Below are positions 1 through 6,046 of a DNA stretch of 8,675 nt, in pieces. This DNA comes from Peptococcaceae bacterium. Lineage in GTDB: Bacteria > Bacillota > DSM-12270 > Thermacetogeniales > Thermacetogeniaceae. Where the stretch lies: contig PKYJ01000073.1 in assembly GCA_003132605.1 (NCBI GenBank), positions 1 through 8,675 on the forward strand, in the 5' to 3' direction. The stretch's first letter is position 1; each line of letters opens with the position of its first letter. Below the pieces are notes generated by a model. The model did not search any database, was not told where the DNA came from, and worked only from the letters and a program-made list of their open reading frames with translations. The translations under genes and the position numbers were made by a program.

Positions 1-61
1 GAGCGGGTAGTCATCTGTGGTGACTGCCCCCCACCCCATCTGGGCAGCAGACATGCTGCAC

Positions 62-315
62 AAAACAGTAAAGCCCGTCCTCAAAGGGACGGGCTTTTGC
101 TCCCGCGGTACCACCCTGGTTGACCTATAAGGTCCAACTCCAGTCCCCTTTAACGGAGGGGTTCCGTCCTTGCTTACTCGATCGCTCTTTCAGCAGGCTT
201 CTCTGAGGCGGCTTTCGGTGCTCTACCCTGCCGGTCTTCCACCATGCAACCGGCTCTCTGAAAAAGCAGGAATCACCTACTCTTCCCCTTCATCGAATCA
301 GATCTTGAATTAATT
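62..315 (-). ncRNA. T-box riboswitch leader, alanine (GCC) specifier
   Basis: A T-box leader senses uncharged tRNA and lets transcription proceed into a downstream aminoacyl-tRNA synthetase or amino-acid gene. The canonical T-box, AGGGTGGTACCGCGG, is present exactly on the minus strand at 117-103 and is followed by a terminator hairpin. Upstream is a Stem I: the AGUA motif (281-278), a base helix GGGG/CCUC (288-285 with 208-205), and a distal arm with CCGG/CCGG pairing. Aligning the GAAA-specifier junction with the glyQ-type T-box places the specifier at 212-210, reading GCC (Ala), followed by the usual purine. A bulged hairpin (138-119) sits just before the T-box. The target gene is outside the window; alaS is the natural guess. 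T-box identity is near certain, the specifier fairly sure, and the 5' end is estimated from the promoter. Confidence 0.95.
70..97 (-). terminator. Rho-independent terminator of the T-box leader
   Basis: A perfect 11-bp stem (97-87 pairing with 80-70) with a 6-nt loop lies immediately after the T-box sequence on the minus strand. It is followed by a U-containing stretch (TTT then TGTTTT). In the T-box mechanism this hairpin competes with the antiterminator formed by the T-box element and uncharged tRNA. The stem is symmetric and is also followed by TTTT on the plus strand. Confidence 0.9.
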
Positions 316-321
316 AAAGTT

Positions 322-350
322 AGTTTAGCAAACAACATCGTTGTTGTCAA
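322..350 (-). promoter_or_regulatory. Sigma-A promoter of the T-box transcript
   Basis: On the minus strand a perfect -35 box TTGACA (350-345) is separated by exactly 17 nt from a -10 box TAAACT (327-322). Transcription would start near 315, just upstream of Stem I of the T-box. The promoter lies 17 bp downstream of the stop codon of the 212-residue gene, so the T-box unit is transcribed independently. The spacer holds a small inverted repeat, AACAAC-GAT-GTTGTT. Confidence 0.8.
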
Positions 351-367
351 TAGGCAATCGCGAACGA

Positions 368-1006
368 TTAAATTTGTGGCGGGACAGCCTGTTCCAGTTG
401 CCTCTTGATCTGTCTGGCAATCTCACGGTAACCGGTCAGACTGTTATTCACCGTGGCTACTCTGATCCCGTCCCTTCGGCACAGGAACTCTTTGAGAGCG
501 TTTTCCGTCCTCTGGTACCCGCTTTCTTCCACGGCAATCTTCAGCGATGGGAGATAGTAATCGAAATAGATACCGTTATACCGGTGCCGTTTCCATACGG
601 TTTCACGGGGGAAAAGCAGATCGAGGGCACGCTCTACCCTGTCTTTGCTGGCCACTCCTGCGGCATCGGCATCATGCCCGTTTTGCCGTGCTTTAAGATC
701 ACTGCTGCCTGCATGTTTGCACATTTCGTCCAAAAGTTTGTTGAAACCGCTGAAACCATTCAAAAGCCTCTGATCCGGTATCCTCTGGTTTACCAGTTCC
801 TTGACGGCGGTTTCCACGTATTCAGGATGGGGGCCGATGAATTGCTCCAATAAATCGAAAAGCTGTGCCACCAGTTGGCATCCTTCATTGAAGCTTTGCC
901 GGGCATCCTGTGGGTTTCTCAGTTGAGCAGCAACCAACAATTCGATCAGGTGATCGATTTTTGCCAGTATCTGCTCTCCGAGCATCTTTTCGTTGGAGAT
1001 AGACAT
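368..1006 (-). CDS. Uncharacterised protein, putative Vsr/DUF559-like nuclease fold at the C-terminus
   Basis: 212 residues; I do not recognise the family as a whole. Residues about 1-95 are predicted mostly helical with no signal peptide or membrane segment. Residues 120-205 follow the layout of Vsr/DUF559-type PD-(D/E)XK proteins: a helix, then a strand with D149 (YFDYYLP), then LKIAVEESGYQ (K156, E160, S162, Q165), a helix, GIRVATV, and a final amphipathic helix. In DUF559 proteins the matching stretch reads roughly IEVDGxQH, so S162 replaces the usual D and the H is lost. Activity is therefore uncertain. The start is ATG with AGGTGAGGA just upstream. The gene stands alone between the terminator of the Wood-Ljungdahl operon and the T-box promoter, so a role in acetogenesis is not implied. 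That it is a real gene is likely; the nuclease assignment is tentative. Confidence 0.7.
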   Translation of the reverse strand: MSISNEKMLGEQILAKIDHLIELLVAAQLRNPQDARQSFNEGCQLVAQLFDLLEQFIGPHPEYVETAVKELVNQRIPDQRLLNGFSGFNKLLDEMCKHAGSSDLKARQNGHDADAAGVASKDRVERALDLLFPRETVWKRHRYNGIYFDYYLPSLKIAVEESGYQRTENALKEFLCRRDGIRVATVNNSLTGYREIARQIKRQLEQAVPPQI

Positions 1007-1144
1007 TTCCTCACCTGCCTTGATCGGATGTCGGACACCGAAAGTCAGAATCAGACCCGGACCGTATCCAACTCCCGGCTAACCCTGTTAATTCTACCTT
1101 TAGACTTTATATGCCAGTCCAGTTTTCCATATGCCTAAACAAGA

Positions 1145-1170
1145 AGCCCTGGATGTCTCCATCCGGGGCT
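1145..1170 (-). terminator. Rho-independent terminator at the end of the acs/met operon
   Basis: An 11-bp stem with a single G-U position (1170-1160 with 1155-1145) and a 4-nt loop lies about 80 bp past the stop of the last HdrA-like gene. On the minus strand it is followed by TTCTTGTTT, an imperfect T-tract. It separates the Wood-Ljungdahl genes from the 212-residue gene. Confidence 0.75.
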
Positions 1171-1214
1171 GGTAAATCTCAATATGCTTGCATGTCTTTT
1201 ATCTCAGGTATCTG

Positions 1215-1258
1215 GTCGGAATGTTTTTCCGACTTCTGACCTCCGGTTTCAGACCTCC
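1215..1258. repeat. Short hairpin and direct repeat after the HdrA-like gene
   Basis: Just beyond the HdrA-like stop codon lies a 7-bp perfect inverted repeat (GTCGGAA at 1215-1221, TTCCGAC at 1227-1233). It is followed by two near-identical copies of a (T/C)(C/A)GACCTCC unit (1236-1244 and 1250-1258), the second overlapping the gene's end. There is no T-tract on the minus strand, so it is not a terminator. It may be a degenerate short intergenic repeat; function unknown. Confidence 0.3.
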
Positions 1259-2289
1259 AAGAATCCGCAGGCCTTTCCTGCCGCAGCCTTGGCATGTCCG
1301 ATGGTCTGGGGGATATCCTTCGGTCCCTGGCACACACCGGCCAGGAAGATTCCCTGCTGGCTGGTGACCATGGACTCCTCCCCGGAATCCCCGGCTAAAA
1401 AGCCGTAATCATCCAGTCCTAGGCCAAGTTTCTGCGCCAGCTCGCCGCTGCTGGCAGACGGCGTGATCGCCAGCGAGAGGACGATCAGGTCGTACTTGTC
1501 CTCCAATGCTTTACCGCTCAGGGAATCGGTATAGCGTACGGTCAGGCGGTCATAGGGAAAACCGTAGATCCTCGAAGGAATCGCCCTGACAAACTTGACC
1601 TTGTCAGACTCCCTGAGGTCCTTGTCAAAATCGGCAAAACCCTTGCCGAAGCTCTGAAAATCCATGTAAAAAATATCCAACTCGACCTCCGGCAGTTCGC
1701 TGCGAATCAGCTTGGCCAGCTTGGCCGCATACATGCAGCAGACCCTGGAGCAATAACCGTTGCCGATCGACAGGTCGCGGCTACCGACGCACTGCACAAA
1801 ACCGATCTTGTTGATGCCCGGCCCGAAGGCAGCGGTCAGACTTCCCTTTTCCTTCAAGGCCTTCTCCAGATCAAGACCAGAGATGACGTTCTTCTCCAGG
1901 CCGTAGGCAAACTCGCTTCTCCTGCCTAAATTGTAAGGATCGAAGCCGGTGGCCACAATCACTGCCTGGCACTCCAGCGCCACGTCCTGACCGTCGCTGG
2001 CAACGGTGGCCTTGAAACCGTCTTTATTCTTTGAGAACTCCTTGACCGTGGCATTGCGGAAAACCTGGATCAAGGGCTCCTGGGCAACCTTATCCTTCTG
2101 CTGCAGAACCAGGCAGGCGGCACACCGGTTGCATTCATCGGTAGCCTTGCAGCAATACTCAGCCGCCCTGCCGCCAATATCCGCTCCCTTCTCGACCAGG
2201 AAGACCTCCACTTCCCGTGCTGCCAGGTCGAGGGCGCTGGTCATACCTGCGGCTCCGGCACCAATCACTAGTGCCTTCTTTCTTTCCAA
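1249..2289 (-). CDS. Short HdrA-like FAD/iron-sulfur protein (heterodisulfide reductase subunit A family)
   Basis: 346 residues, about half of a full HdrA. It has an intact FAD dinucleotide-binding site: GAGAAG (10-15), an acidic E33 ending the second strand (LVEK), and GG at 39-40. A cysteine-rich insert follows, with C46, C47 and C53-x2-C56-x2-C59. Next come VATGFDPY (112-119), FVQCVGSRD (165-173), C180/C184/C185, and the HdrA signature GVCQGPKDIPQTI (318-330), which binds FAD. The N-terminal HdrA domain and the C-terminal 2x[4Fe-4S] ferredoxin are absent. The start is TTG, supported by GGAGG seven nt upstream; it lies 29 bp after metF and is the last gene of the operon. It probably exchanges electrons with MetFV and the HdrA-MvhD fusion and may supply the FAD site that protein lacks. 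The family is certain; the partnership is inferred. Confidence 0.92.
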   Translation of the reverse strand: MERKKALVIGAGAAGMTSALDLAAREVEVFLVEKGADIGGRAAEYCCKATDECNRCAACLVLQQKDKVAQEPLIQVFRNATVKEFSKNKDGFKATVASDGQDVALECQAVIVATGFDPYNLGRRSEFAYGLEKNVISGLDLEKALKEKGSLTAAFGPGINKIGFVQCVGSRDLSIGNGYCSRVCCMYAAKLAKLIRSELPEVELDIFYMDFQSFGKGFADFDKDLRESDKVKFVRAIPSRIYGFPYDRLTVRYTDSLSGKALEDKYDLIVLSLAITPSASSGELAQKLGLGLDDYGFLAGDSGEESMVTSQQGIFLAGVCQGPKDIPQTIGHAKAAAGKACGFLEV

Positions 2290-2318
2290 ATTAACCCCTC
2301 CAATTCAGGTCTCAACTG

Positions 2319-3359
2319 CTATGCCAGCTCCGGGATATAGTTATCGACACCTGACTTTTTCCATAAAGCCTTGATCTCATCGCTTATCGGCGCCGGATTG
2401 TCATGGAAAGCAGCGAAAGGCCTGGGCAGGAGACCGGCTTTCTGCACGACCAGTGGCACGACTTCCTCCCAGGCCACGGCCATGATGTGCACGCCTGCAA
2501 CTCCTTCCATCTGCTGGCACCGCTTGATATAATCCACCGTCAGGTCCAACGCCCCTATCTTACCATTGGAAGCGGTTTCCAGGTATTGGCAGAACTCTTC
2601 CGACACCAGCATCCCAGGCACGCCGTGCTGCATGTACCGGGCCATCTTCGGTGACTTGACCGGCATCAGTCCAGGGCTGATATAGATCCGCTTGTGCAGG
2701 CCGCGTTCCCTGACCTTTTCCATGAACAGCTCGAAGCGTTCCATGTCCAGGATGCACTGGGTCTGCACGAAGTCGGCGCCGGCCTCGATCTTCTTCTCCA
2801 GGCGCACCGCCCGGAACTCGAAGGGGTCGCCGAAGGGGTTCTCGACGCACCCGATGAAGAACTTGGGATTGTTCTTGCACTCCTCACCGCACTCGAAACA
2901 GCCCTCGTCCCGGAGCTTTTTCACTATGCCGATCAGTTGGATGGAGTCCACATCGTAGACGCCCTTGCAGCCCGGGTGGTTGCCGAACGCCTGATGGTCG
3001 CCGGTCAGGCAGAGCACGTTACGCACCCCGTGCGCATAGGCGCCCAACAGGTCGCTCTGCATGGCCAGCCGGTTGCGGTCGCGGCAGACCATCTGCAGAT
3101 TGGGCTCAAGTCCCATTAGGACCAGCTTGACAGCCGCCGCCCAACTGGAGAGACGGGTGACGGCGGTCTGGTTGTCAGTCAGGTTGATGGCATCGACCCG
3201 CCCTTTCATCCCCGTACCGTACATCTCGACGTGATGGAAGCTCGCCTCCTTGGGTGGGCCGACCTCACCGGTGCAGACAAATTGGCCTGATACATAGGTT
3301 CTTTCTAGGGCACTGCCTGATTTCAGGTTGCCTTCGGGTTTGCTGTTAGCTTCTGTCAA
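2319..3359 (-). CDS. metF: Methylenetetrahydrofolate reductase, MetF
   Basis: Reduces 5,10-methylene-H4F to 5-methyl-H4F, the last step of the methyl branch before AcsE. 346 residues forming one FAD-type TIM barrel with no NADH-binding extension. Recognisable motifs are TGEVGPPK (30-37; E32 matches the catalytic Glu of the family), TDNQTA (61-66), NVLCLTGDH (114-122; D121), FFIGCVENPFGDP (167-179) and FVQTQ (197-201). An insert just before the FFIG strand carries CFECGEEC (C154, C157, C161) with C171 nearby, which could bind a metal. The start is TTG, with GGGAGG nine nt upstream, inside the last codons of metV (14-bp overlap). The next ATG (residue 46) would remove the catalytic Glu. The overlap implies translational coupling with MetV, its usual partner. 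The lack of an NADH domain fits electron delivery through MetV and Hdr-like proteins. Confidence 0.95.
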   Translation of the reverse strand: MTEANSKPEGNLKSGSALERTYVSGQFVCTGEVGPPKEASFHHVEMYGTGMKGRVDAINLTDNQTAVTRLSSWAAAVKLVLMGLEPNLQMVCRDRNRLAMQSDLLGAYAHGVRNVLCLTGDHQAFGNHPGCKGVYDVDSIQLIGIVKKLRDEGCFECGEECKNNPKFFIGCVENPFGDPFEFRAVRLEKKIEAGADFVQTQCILDMERFELFMEKVRERGLHKRIYISPGLMPVKSPKMARYMQHGVPGMLVSEEFCQYLETASNGKIGALDLTVDYIKRCQQMEGVAGVHIMAVAWEEVVPLVVQKAGLLPRPFAAFHDNPAPISDEIKALWKKSGVDNYIPELA

Positions 3360-4029
3360 GGGTCAGATCCTCCCTTACATAAGTTCTCGGGCCCTTGGCG
3401 CGCAGCCAGTTCTTCGCCGGGATGATCTCGCTCATCTTGTCCAGCTGGCCGAGTGCCGACAACCGATCATAGATCAACTGCCAGCCGCATGGAATATCCT
3501 CTTTTACAGGGGCTGACACTTCGCACTTCCCGAACTGGGAACCTCCGCAGGGTCCGTTCAACAGGCTCTTGGAGCAGCGGGCGATCGGGCAGATGCCGCC
3601 GGTCTTGTCGAGGACGCAGTCGCCGCAGGCGAAGCACCGCTCTTCCCACCTGCCGACGTCAATGTTGGCGCCCAGCATCAGGGTGTTGACACCGGGATAG
3701 ATGGGAGTTAAGGGGTACTTCTCACCCAGGTACTGAATCCCAATGCCGCAGGCGAGAGACACTATGGCATCGACTTTCCCAACGTTTTCCAGGAACTTGG
3801 CGTTGTATTCGGCATCGCACTGCCGTTCTTCCGTCTGCTCCAGGACCTCGAGGGCATTGCCGTCCTTGCTGCGAGCCATCCGGATCTGCGAAGCCAGGAT
3901 GCCGACCTCCTTCTCGCCACCGGTCAGGCAGACCGTAACACACCCGCGGCATCCGGCGATCAGAACCTTCTTATAGGGCGCTATCATCTCAAGGATCTTC
4001 TCAACTGGTTTTCCTTCAGCAACGATCAT
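3346..4029 (-). CDS. metV: MetV, zinc/iron-sulfur partner of methylenetetrahydrofolate reductase
   Basis: 227 residues, matching the MethyleneTHF-reductase C-terminal (MetV) family, which forms a complex with MetF in acetogens and carries electrons to it. It has 13 cysteines. An N-terminal group GCRGCVTVC (C27, C30, C34) and C94 sit in a Rossmann-like half. A C-terminal group RCFACGDC (C132, C135, C138), ICPIARC (C147, C152), NGPCGG (C161), C169 and C181 can account for Fe-S and/or zinc sites. The ATG directly follows the TAA of the HdrA-MvhD gene with no gap, and the 3' end overlaps metF, so hdrA-mvhD, metV and metF are probably co-translated. The RBS (AAGGTGG) lies in the last codons of the upstream gene. 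The family call is firm; the cluster types are not read directly from sequence. Confidence 0.93.
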   Translation of the reverse strand: MIVAEGKPVEKILEMIAPYKKVLIAGCRGCVTVCLTGGEKEVGILASQIRMARSKDGNALEVLEQTEERQCDAEYNAKFLENVGKVDAIVSLACGIGIQYLGEKYPLTPIYPGVNTLMLGANIDVGRWEERCFACGDCVLDKTGGICPIARCSKSLLNGPCGGSQFGKCEVSAPVKEDIPCGWQLIYDRLSALGQLDKMSEIIPAKNWLRAKGPRTYVREDLTLDRS

Positions 4030-5937
4030 TTACTTTACCACCTTCCCCGGGTTTGTTCCAGATTGGCGGATCTTCTCCGCCATCGCCTTCACTGCCGTGT
4101 TAAACTGGTTACCCTGATTGGCTGCCACATGCACGAAATCGATGCGTTCACCCAACCCGATCTGGTTCAGGATCTTCTGGGTGCGCTCCTTGCGCTGCTC
4201 GGCCCGGTCGTTGCCCCAGACGAACTTGCAGTTTTCCTTGTGGCAGACACACAGCATCACACCGTCGGCGCCGTTTTCCAGGGCCTTGAGCAGGTAGATG
4301 ATGTCGATCTTTCCGGAGCAGGGAACCTCCACTATCTGTAAATCCTTTTGCAACTCGGGATCCAGAGTTTTAGCAAACTCCGAGGCCAGAAATCCGGAAT
4401 TCTCGCAGGCATAGGCCACGATCCGGGCCGGTTGTTTGACCTCGAAGAGGATCTCCTGGTCTGAATAGAGCGGCAACTGGATCGCCTTGCCCGGGCATTC
4501 AGCGGCGCACACCCCGCAGCGCTGGCAGGCCAGGGGATTCATGCGGGCCGCAGAATAGTACATGTTATTGTATTCCTCACCGTGGACGATCTCGATCGCA
4601 TGGTGGGGGCAGCAGCGGTAACAGGTCAGGCAGACTGCGCATTTCTCCGCATCCACCTTCGGCTGCAGGCTCGGCACCGATACCTTGCCCTTGGCAAAAG
4701 CGGAGACCTCGGCAAGCACGGCTTCGATCTCGTTGTAGAGATCGGTGCCATGGATTGGTCCGTGGCAACTGCCGACAAAGAAGATCCCGGCCCGGTTCGA
4801 TCTGATCGGCAGAAAATGAACATTATCCTTCTGGAAGAAGCCTCCCGGGCCCGTCCTGATATCCAAGATCTCCGCCAACTCCAGGGTTCCCGCCGCGGGC
4901 ACGAAATCCTCCGCCAGTACGATGTAATCTGCGACGATCTTCACCGGATCGGAGAGGAACGGCTCACGATACTTGAAGGCTATCCCCGAGGGAAACCTGA
5001 CGATCTGGAACTCTCCGGTATACTTCAAAAAGTTGACGCCCTTTTTACGAGCCAGTTCATAATCCTGCTCCAGGCCGTCTGCGCATACCTTCATATCCTC
5101 ATAGAGGACATTGACCTCGGAGGCGCCCTCCCCCTTCAAGTCTAAGGCGGCCTTCAACACTGCGGCAAAGGAGAGCAGCGAATCTTCGTCAGCCATCCCC
5201 AGGGCGAAGCTGACCTTCTTACCTGCATAATCCTTGCCTGAATTGATGAACTGGGAAAGAGAGAGGATGTCGGCACCCAGTTCAATCCCGCCGTACTTGC
5301 TCTTGTCATACTGGGGCACAGCCCCGAGCGCCAGCACGATCGCTCCGAAGTCCTTCTTGACGGCCTGGCCGTTTTCCAGCAAACGTACTGTAAAAGCGCC
5401 CGGAAAGCCATCCAGCCCGATCACCCTGGTTCCCACATTATCGATCTGGACCACCGGCTGGCTCTTGGCAATCGCCGTGGCTGCCGCAGCCGCCTCGCTG
5501 CCGGCGCCGATCACCAGGACATCCGGGGTTACGGCCAGTTCTTCATACCCGATCTCGGCCCGCAGGTGCATCTTACCCAGGGCGTTGTTTGCCGCCGCAA
5601 CGGCGGCCTCGGTGGAGTCAACCGCTCCCAGATCCACAAATTCCACGTTGTAGCGGTTGATGCCCTTCTCGTCCGCCAATTGCAGGAACTGGCGCATGAT
5701 GAAGGGATCGACGCAGGCGGCTATCACCAGGCGATTCAGGGAGTACTTGTCGATCTCGGCGCCGATCTTTTCCTGCTCTAGCTTGCCGCAGAGCACGTCC
5801 GTCGCCCTGATATAATCAAAACCCGCCTGGCTCTGAATGACAGTTTTGGCCTTTTGCAAATCAACCTTTTTGGAAACTTTACCGTCACAATCACATAGGT
5901 AAATTCCAATTCTTATATTTGTTATTTGTTCAGTCAT
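4030..5937 (-). CDS. HdrA-like protein fused to an MvhD domain
   Basis: 635 residues in four parts. (1) Residues 8-110: HdrA N-terminal domain with YLCDCDG (C15, C17), C50 and AACVDP (C75); the Cys usual near its end is missing (DLGAVDS). (2) Residues 138-410: a Rossmann-type flavoprotein domain that starts with VLVIGAGSEAAAAATA but is shortened. About 30 residues later it is already at GFPGAFTVRLL, skipping the acidic strand end, the GG motif and the Cys insert. It ends with IFFVGSCHGPIHGTDL, a divergent form of the HdrA FAD motif. (3) Residues 432-485: two [4Fe-4S] ferredoxin motifs (C433/436/439/443 and C471/474/477/481). (4) Residues 505-622: MvhD domain with C511, C540, C563, C565, C570, probably [2Fe-2S]. 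It likely links MetV to an electron donor or acceptor such as ferredoxin, NAD(P)H enzymes or hydrogenase. An AGGGGG RBS precedes the ATG. FAD binding is doubtful. Confidence 0.92.
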   Translation of the reverse strand: MTEQITNIRIGIYLCDCDGKVSKKVDLQKAKTVIQSQAGFDYIRATDVLCGKLEQEKIGAEIDKYSLNRLVIAACVDPFIMRQFLQLADEKGINRYNVEFVDLGAVDSTEAAVAAANNALGKMHLRAEIGYEELAVTPDVLVIGAGSEAAAAATAIAKSQPVVQIDNVGTRVIGLDGFPGAFTVRLLENGQAVKKDFGAIVLALGAVPQYDKSKYGGIELGADILSLSQFINSGKDYAGKKVSFALGMADEDSLLSFAAVLKAALDLKGEGASEVNVLYEDMKVCADGLEQDYELARKKGVNFLKYTGEFQIVRFPSGIAFKYREPFLSDPVKIVADYIVLAEDFVPAAGTLELAEILDIRTGPGGFFQKDNVHFLPIRSNRAGIFFVGSCHGPIHGTDLYNEIEAVLAEVSAFAKGKVSVPSLQPKVDAEKCAVCLTCYRCCPHHAIEIVHGEEYNNMYYSAARMNPLACQRCGVCAAECPGKAIQLPLYSDQEILFEVKQPARIVAYACENSGFLASEFAKTLDPELQKDLQIVEVPCSGKIDIIYLLKALENGADGVMLCVCHKENCKFVWGNDRAEQRKERTQKILNQIGLGERIDFVHVAANQGNQFNTAVKAMAEKIRQSGTNPGKVVK

Positions 5938-6001
5938 TAGGTTTCCCCCTGAAAGTAAAACTTCGAAACCACTCCCCGATCACGTCAAAAATGTAGCCTT
6001 A

Positions 6002-6032
6002 GTAGGGCCCCATCCAGATGATGGGGCCCTAC
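6002..6032 (-). other. Perfect 13-bp intercistronic hairpin between acsE and hdrA-mvhD
   Basis: Arms 6032-6020 and 6014-6002 are fully complementary, GC-rich and enclose a 5-nt loop, 14 bp past the acsE stop. On the minus strand the stem is followed by TAAGGCTACATTTTTG, so the T-run begins about ten nt after the stem. This is too far for a textbook terminator. It may be a partial terminator/attenuator, or an mRNA-stabilising or processing element that sets different levels for acsE and the hdr-met genes. Confidence 0.6.
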
Positions 6033-6046
6033 CAGGCCCTAGTCAA

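Noticed and set aside
1..54. Open minus-strand frame running off the left edge, starting at an ATG at 54 after the T-box terminator
   Set aside because: Only 18 codons are visible, there is no ribosome binding site before the ATG, and the sequence does not resemble the start of AlaRS. It may still be leader RNA.
341..853. Plus-strand open frame opposite the 212-residue gene
   Set aside because: It begins inside the minus-strand T-box promoter, lacks an RBS, and its composition shows no domain. The minus-strand frame has an RBS and a recognisable fold pattern.
1106..1111. TATAAA on the minus strand as a -10 box for the 212-residue gene
   Set aside because: No recognisable -35 box at the right distance; the promoter of that gene cannot be placed with confidence.
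5938..5995. TTGACG on the minus strand upstream of hdrA-mvhD as an internal promoter
   Set aside because: No acceptable -10 box lies at 16-18 nt spacing.
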